The notes below the pieces were generated by a model, which saw nothing but the letters and a program-made list of their open reading frames with translations, had not been told where the DNA came from and did not search any database. DNA of 64,000 bases, taken from Siphonodentalium dalli. Lineage: Eukaryota > Mollusca > Scaphopoda > Gadilida > Siphonodentaliidae. The position numbers and the translations under genes were made by a program. The stretch is taken from positions 189,089,122-189,153,121 of the forward strand of contig CP136069.1 of the NCBI GenBank assembly GCA_032622095.1. The letters are read 5' to 3'. Position 1 is the stretch's first letter; each line of letters begins with the position of its first letter. Of this stretch, positions 59,678 to 64,000 are shown in pieces.

Positions 59678-60328
59678 ATGGAAGAATCTTTACTTTTCCA
59701 ACATCCGTGTAATTTCTTTATCAGCGGACCTAGTGGATCAGGTAAAACAGAATTTGTTAAAAAAGTTATTGAATTTAAACACGATTTATTCCAAACACCA
59801 CCAAAGAAAATAGTTTGGTGTTACAAAGAATGGCAAGACACATACAATCGTATAAAAGAAATTGATAACGTTGAGTTTATCGATGGCATTCCAGACGATG
59901 ATGAGGAAATTGTATCAGATAAATCATTTCCTCATCTTGTTGTTTTCGATGACATGATGGGGGAACAAGATGAAGACAAAATAATGCTTTGGTTTACTAG
60001 AAAAGGTCATCATCGAAATGCTTCAATAATTTACATTACTCAAAACATGTTCCAAAAATCAAAAAGTAGCAGAACTATAAGTTTGAATGCACACTACATG
60101 GTTTTATTTCAAAGCGTTCGAGATAAAAATCAAATAAAAGTTTTGGCTCATCAAATGCAAACCAATCATTTGAAACAAGCATACGAAGATGCAACTTCAA
60201 TAAATCATGGATATATTTTAGTAGATTTTCATCCTAGAACAGAAAATTATTTGCGAATTAGAACTGATATTTTCCATAAATGGTTGACAGCTAATGACCG
60301 AGGTCCTGTCATTTATTCAAAAGTATAA
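59678..60328 (+). CDS. ATP: Polinton genome-packaging ATPase (FtsK/HerA-type)
   Basis: 216 aa from ATG at 59678. The P-loop GPSGSGKT is at residues 17-24. Walker B is LVVFDD at 87-92. A polar sensor segment IIYITQNMF at about 117-125 follows. The family is the A32-like/FtsK-HerA packaging ATPases that pump DNA into capsids in Polintons, virophages and large DNA viruses. Length and motif spacing are normal, and no lesion is seen. It starts 34 bp after the preceding gene and ends 35 bp before the next. Its presence beside PolB and integrase supports a virion-forming ancestry of the element. Confidence 0.92.
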   Translation: MEESLLFQHPCNFFISGPSGSGKTEFVKKVIEFKHDLFQTPPKKIVWCYKEWQDTYNRIKEIDNVEFIDGIPDDDEEIVSDKSFPHLVVFDDMMGEQDEDKIMLWFTRKGHHRNASIIYITQNMFQKSKSSRTISLNAHYMVLFQSVRDKNQIKVLAHQMQTNHLKQAYEDATSINHGYILVDFHPRTENYLRIRTDIFHKWLTANDRGPVIYSKV

Positions 60329-60362
60329 ATTCAGTTGTTGTTACTTTTTTCATTTTAGAACC

Positions 60363-60950
60363 ATGTCGTCCACCGAGATGTTTAGTCATGATGAACTGTC
60401 ACAAATTATAAATTTCTTCACTTTTGCAGCTGAATTATTTCTTGAAAATGATTGGAAATTACCATCACAGACAAAAAAGTTTTTTCAGAGAAATAAAAAT
60501 GTTCTTAAAAAAATCTCTGATCGATCAACTGATATGGAAACAAAACGCAAATTAATTTTACAACGAGGTGGTAGTGGGTTCCTTGGAGGTGTTTTAATTA
60601 GAAGTCTTTTGAAAAATTCATTTGAACAAACTGGTAGACAATCTAAAAGTAAATCAAAGGTTTCTCCAAAACGTTCAAAGATTACACGGATGCAAACACA
60701 ACAAAGGGGTAGTCAAAAAGAATCTAAACGTAAAACAAAACTTTCTCTAAATCATTCAAAGTTTACACCGATGCAAACTCAACAAAATCAACATTCTAAA
60801 TTTACACCTATACCTTCTCAGCAGAACCCTCAACATCAACCGTTACAAAAAAAACCAGTTATTGATCTTGAATTTTCTAAATTTATGCCGTTGTCTGATG
60901 CATCGAAATCTGCATTCGAGGCTTTAGAATGGTTCAATCAGAAAAGATAA
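60363..60950 (+). CDS. Basic Polinton protein with QRGG motif and internal repeats
   Basis: 195 aa from ATG at 60363; the frame is open upstream to 60294, but that would overlap the ATPase. The N-terminal ~65 residues are helical in character. QRGG at residues 67-70 is followed by a short hydrophobic stretch (SGFLGGVLIRSLL). The C-terminal half is Lys/Gln/Ser-rich with repeats SKITRMQTQQ (105-114), SKFTPMQTQQ (132-141), SKFTPIPSQQ (145-154) and SKFMPL (172-177). The GG motif is shared with the next gene. In adenovirus-like systems, short basic precursor proteins are cut by the maturation protease at GG-containing sites. A virion core or membrane-active role is inferred, not shown. Confidence 0.75.
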   Translation: MSSTEMFSHDELSQIINFFTFAAELFLENDWKLPSQTKKFFQRNKNVLKKISDRSTDMETKRKLILQRGGSGFLGGVLIRSLLKNSFEQTGRQSKSKSKVSPKRSKITRMQTQQRGSQKESKRKTKLSLNHSKFTPMQTQQNQHSKFTPIPSQQNPQHQPLQKKPVIDLEFSKFMPLSDASKSAFEALEWFNQKR

Positions 60951-61006
60951 AAGATGAAACATATAATTTTTCTGCTCATTTTGAGACAACTACTTAGACT
61001 GTGAAG

Positions 61007-61369
61007 ATGCCTTCAAAAACTAAGAGCAGGAAAGCACCGCTGATAAAAAAATATGGTGAGTTGATTGTTGCAATGAGTAAAGTTCCATCTGCATATAAAA
61101 AGAAAATGATCAACGATGCTCCGAAACAAGTGATGGATTGCATTTCAGAATGTTGTCAAAATCTTTTAAAAGGTAATGTAAAACTGAATGAAGCTCAGAA
61201 CCGCAAGTTACATTCGAAGCGTAAACATATCAGATATCTTGCAGACAAGAACAAACCTTTGCAACAAAAGAAGAAAATTTTGAATCAAAAAGGTGGCTTT
61301 TTACCATTATTATTTCTTGCTCCATTGATTAGCAAAACATTAGGTGCAGTTGTTAACAGTATTTTGTAA
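61007..61369 (+). CDS. Small basic Polinton protein with NQKGG-hydrophobic tail
   Basis: 120 aa from ATG at 61007. Highly basic (SKTKSRK start, KLHSKRKHIR at 67-76). A conserved-looking Cys/helix block lies at 40-60. NQKGG at 93-97 is followed by a hydrophobic C-terminus (FLPLLFLAPLISKTLGAVV). To my recollection, small proteins of this layout recur in animal Polintons/adintoviruses and have been compared with the adenoviral pX/pVI precursors. A membrane-active or DNA-condensing virion peptide released by a protease is the leading idea. The gene is intact. It is 57 bp after the previous gene and 21 bp before the next. Confidence 0.8.
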   Translation: MPSKTKSRKAPLIKKYGELIVAMSKVPSAYKKKMINDAPKQVMDCISECCQNLLKGNVKLNEAQNRKLHSKRKHIRYLADKNKPLQQKKKILNQKGGFLPLLFLAPLISKTLGAVVNSIL

Positions 61370-61389
61370 AAACTAAATCTCAAATAAAT

Positions 61390-62112
61390 ATGAAGAAAAT
61401 GGTTATTGTACCATTCAGAATGTTGGAAGATTTCAAACAATGGAAAATGTCAGAAATGAATAAACCTCAATTACCTCCTGATCCTGCAATTTCAAATGTT
61501 TCAGATTCTTACAAAGAATTGAAATCAGTTTATGATAAAAATATTTCTGAATCAGAAAAGTCACAGTTATTTGGAGAGAATTTGTACAAATTAAAAACTT
61601 CACAAAAATCTTTAAATTCAAAATTCAGTTTACCTGAACAAAAGTTATCTGAAAACTTTGGGAACATGAGTGAACATATATTGGAAAGTGTTCCATCTAA
61701 ACTTCGTGGTAAAGCACAACAAATTTTAACATTGTTGTCAACTAATCCTAAACTTAGATGGGATGATCGTGGACAATTAATTTATGGAACAGAAACAGTT
61801 ACTGGATCAAATATAATTGATTTGATAAACGATGTTGTTCGTCACCGAAAAGGTTTTGACCCAGTTGGTTATGAAACATTCCTACGTGGATTGGGAGAAC
61901 TTAATGTACCACAAGATTATGTAGGTAACAGGAATCGATGGTTGTGGATACAAAGACATTTAAAAGAAGGTCACACTGGTGGTGAGTTTCATACACCTCA
62001 TGCAACTCCTAGCAGTGGTAAGTCAAGAAAACGTTCAGTTGATATTTTCACACCTCAAAGTTTTCCTAAAACCAGAAAATCTATTTTGAAAGAATGGTCC
62101 CCACTTACATAA
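61390..62112 (+). CDS. Conserved Polinton protein of unknown function (240 aa)
   Basis: Starts at ATG 61390 with MVIVPFRMLEDFKQW. The middle has a block SEKSQLFGENLYKL. A C-terminal domain has the order ILTLLSTNPKLRWDDRGQL, then GSNIIDLINDVVR, LGELNVP and RNRWLW, and ends in a basic Ser/Thr-rich tail with SRKRSVDIF. I recognise this as a protein that recurs in animal Polintons next to the integrase, but I know of no assigned function. The C-terminal ~90 residues look like a compact, well-conserved domain. Its stop overlaps the ATG at 62094 in another frame. No lesions are visible. Confidence 0.8.
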   Translation: MKKMVIVPFRMLEDFKQWKMSEMNKPQLPPDPAISNVSDSYKELKSVYDKNISESEKSQLFGENLYKLKTSQKSLNSKFSLPEQKLSENFGNMSEHILESVPSKLRGKAQQILTLLSTNPKLRWDDRGQLIYGTETVTGSNIIDLINDVVRHRKGFDPVGYETFLRGLGELNVPQDYVGNRNRWLWIQRHLKEGHTGGEFHTPHATPSSGKSRKRSVDIFTPQSFPKTRKSILKEWSPLT

Positions 62113-62117
62113 AATTT

Positions 62118-63181
62118 GACAAACTGAAATTTACTACAATCCAAAAGAAGTTGGTGGTTTCAGTGGAGCAAATCAACTTTTTAAAAATGCGAAAGAAACA
62201 AATAACAAAATTAAACTTTCAGATGTTAAAAAATGGTTACAATGGCAAAAAACATATACTTTGCACAAACCAATTGTTCGGAAATTTCGCAGACGTAAAA
62301 CTATTGTTGCAGGAATTGATATTCAGTGGCAAGCTGATTTGGCAGATTTGCAAACTTTGCAAAAGCACAATGACAATTACAGATATTTACTTTGTGTTAT
62401 TGATGTGTTCTCAAAATTTGCATGGGTTGAAAAAATTAAAGACAAAACTGGTAAAACTTTAGTTAAAACATTTCAGAAAATTCTCAAATCATCAAAACGA
62501 AAACCTGTTTCATTTCAATCTGACAAAGGTTCAGAATTCAAAAATAAATTATTTTTAGAATTTTTGAAATCTAAGAAAATTCATTTTTTCACAACAGAGA
62601 ATCCAGAGACAAAAGCAAGTATAGTTGAACGTTTTCAACGGACATTGAAAACAAAGATGTGGAAATATTTTACACATAATCAAACTTTGAAATACAATGA
62701 TGTTTTGCACGATTTTGTGAATTCTTACAACAAAAGTTTTCATAGAAGTATTAAGATGGCACCAGTTTTAGTAACTCGAGAAAATGAAATTGAAGTTTCC
62801 AGAAATCTTTATGGAAAGTTAAAAACGAAAAAAGATAAGATCTTGAAAGTTGGAGATTTTGTTAGAATAAATAAAACAAAGAGAACTTTTGATAAAGGAT
62901 ATCTTCCAAATTGGACAAAAGAAATTTTCAAAATTAGTAGAGTTTGTAAAAGTACACCATTAACTTACAAATTAGTAGATTTAGATGGTGAAAACATCGC
63001 AGGATCATTTTATGGTAAAGAAATTCAACATATAAAAGATAATAAAGTTTACGAAATTGAATCAGTTGTTGGTAAACGTTCAAGAAAAGTTGCTGGTAAA
63101 TCAGTTAGAGAAATTAAAGTTCATTGGGCTGGTTATCCTAAAAAATTTGACAGTTGGATTCCTGCCACAAATTTGGTATAA
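62118..63181 (+). CDS. INT: Polinton integrase (DDE, C-terminal chromodomain), N-terminus frameshifted
   Basis: A retroviral/Ty3-type integrase that would insert the element. The catalytic Asp codon is 62336-62338 (WQADLADL), the second Asp 62522-62524 (FQSDKGSEF) and the Glu 62627-62629 (VERFQRT), with normal spacing. A C-terminal chromodomain-like region covers about 63047-63178 (EIKVHWAGYP and SWIP). The open frame begins after TGA at 62115-62117 and has no ATG before the catalytic core. The likely start is ATG 62094 in another frame, overlapping the previous gene. A one-base shift near 62120-62130 then separates the first dozen codons from the rest. This single lesion probably inactivates the copy, unless an alternative start is used. 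Confidence 0.92.
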
Positions 63182-63182
63182 A

Positions 63183-63455
63183 ACTTTTAACAAGTCTCAA
63201 AATGGTTCAGTTGTTCTGGATGCTCCATCACAATTTCAAATCTGTGGAGAAAAAATTGCAAAAAATCAAGTAACATATTTTACACAAATTATTATAATTG
63301 TTGGTATAATCGCTACAGCAATTGTTCATTTAAGTTTACAAAGTGAAAATAACGAACTGTGGTTAATTTTATTCAGTAGTTCTTTGGGATACATTTTACC
63401 AACACCGCGTTTGAAATATTTGAAAAATCAGTCGGCAGAAATTTTGAAAGTATGA
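63183..63455 (+). pseudogene. Small two-TM Polinton protein, ATG lost
   Basis: A frame ending at TGA 63453-63455 encodes SVVLDAPSQFQICGEKIAKN, then a hydrophobic segment (YFTQIIIIVGIIATAIV), a polar loop, and a second hydrophobic segment (LWLILFSSSLGYIL) ending in a basic tail. I recall similar short membrane proteins in animal Polintons. There is no ATG in this frame downstream of the integrase stop. An ATG at 63202 lies in the neighbouring frame, so a small indel near the start is likely. The stop overlaps the next ATG (ATGA). Confidence 0.6.
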
Positions 63456-64000
63456 ATTCTTTCTACATTACAATTCCGAGCGACAGTTCAATGGTAATGT
63501 ATCCAAACAATACTCAATGTTGTTTTACTGTATAATTACCAAAACCAATTCAAATTGATAAAGAAAAATGGGAAGTTGCATTAGTCGAACTGATAACACC
63601 TTCAGAAACATACAATGTTACAGGGGATTCGTGTAAATTCAATTTGATTACAACTGATGCCATAATACTGTCTGTTCTTAAAAATCGTTTTGAAGAAAAG
63701 ATATTTACGAGACCTGATGGCGTTCATGCACTTGAAATACAGATACGAAAAGGTTCGTATACCTCTGCGGCAGATTTACTTGATACAATGCAAGATGTAA
63801 TTGATGAAACACTTGGAGAAGCAATGCAAAACGAATACGGAATTAACATCAAGTACTCAAAAGTTACAAAACGTGTGAAAATTATTCGCAAGAGTTTAAG
63901 TAACACAAAACTAGGAATTGAATTACCACAATGTCTTTTGCACAAGTTGGGTTACAAAACTGAAAACGCTTCTGAAGATTTTTATTCAAATAATAGAATT
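63452..64000 (+). pseudogene. Candidate Polinton minor capsid (penton-like) protein, early stop; runs off window
   Basis: ATG at 63452 overlaps the previous stop. The start MNSFYITIPSDSSM and the following WEVALVELITP pattern match, from memory, the N-terminus of a conserved Polinton structural protein that I think is the minor (penton-like) capsid protein. A TAA at 63533-63535 (codon 28) interrupts it. The same frame is then open to the window edge. A segment near 63745-63800 (EIQIRKGSYTSAADLLDTM) resembles the 'G-x-Y...L...' strand/helix wording seen in related capsid-associated proteins. The assignment to minor capsid is moderate; the interruption is clear in the sequence. Confidence 0.6.

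Larger units (their letters stand above)
55487..64000 (+). mobile_element. Polinton/Maverick element (left part, continues beyond window)
   Basis: PolB, FtsK/HerA-type ATPase, retroviral-type integrase with chromodomain and small virion-type proteins occur in one compact block. This combination is diagnostic for Polinton/Maverick elements, also described as adintoviruses. Genes on the plus strand are separated by 17-57 bp or overlap. I could not identify the left terminal inverted repeat or the 6-bp target duplication, so the left edge is approximate. PolB lacks an upstream ATG, which may mean the left end is damaged. The right half, where major capsid and protease genes would be expected, is outside the window. 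Confidence 0.9.

Noticed and set aside
62094-62462. Open frame overlapping the integrase
   Set aside because: Only its first dozen or so codons plausibly belong to the integrase; the rest is an out-of-frame shadow of the catalytic region.

Overview
The window looks like repeat-rich, AT-rich animal nuclear DNA, most likely from a marine invertebrate; a mollusc or other lophotrochozoan is my guess, at low confidence. There are no bacterial-style operons, rRNAs or tRNAs, and I could not support any ordinary host gene. Almost everything recognisable is mobile DNA or derived from it: a Polinton/Maverick, four truncated non-LTR retrotransposons (LINEs), a ten-member tandem array of Helitron-like elements, TTAA-target (piggyBac-like) non-autonomous elements, a GC-rich foldback element, an element carrying a decayed 'HALTGCDSTS'-type gene, several MITEs, a tandem segmental duplication, and a very large inverted duplication.

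Layout. 1-5.8 kb: unassigned DNA with one TTAA-flanked MITE (1.6-2.0 kb). 5.8-21.7 kb: a giant inverted repeat with arms at about 5.82-7.6 and 19.17-21.69 kb. Its centre holds two tandem copies of a 3-4 kb segment (9.2-13.1 and 13.1-16.4 kb). The right arm is interrupted by a LINE 3' end and a MITE. 23.3-27.6 kb: a 30-bp minisatellite split cleanly by a 1.59-kb TTAA transposon. 28.1-30.8 kb: a MITE and a LINE tail. 30.8-34.7 kb: a decayed gene between about 250-bp inverted repeats, with a 1.76-kb foldback element inserted in its right repeat region. 34.7-39.5 kb: LINE reverse-transcriptase remains. 41.5-51.5 kb: ten head-to-tail Helitron-like elements. 51.8-53.9 kb: another LINE and old interspersed repeats. 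55.2-55.4 kb: a palindromic repeat cluster.

55.5-64 kb holds the left part of a Polinton/Maverick (adintovirus-like) element that runs off the window. In order it has a small divergent ORF, protein-primed-type DNA polymerase B, an unknown protein, a packaging-type ATPase, two small basic proteins that share a Q-[KR]-G-G motif, a conserved Polinton protein, an integrase with a C-terminal chromodomain, a two-TM protein and the start of a candidate minor-capsid (penton-like) protein. Together these are a replication, integration and virion-morphogenesis set. The genes are tightly packed on one strand with spacers of tens of bases or overlaps. Few lesions are visible: one in-frame TGA in PolB, a frameshift near the integrase start, a missing ATG, and one TAA early in the last ORF. 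The copy is therefore recent but probably defective. Major capsid and protease genes, if present, lie beyond the right edge.
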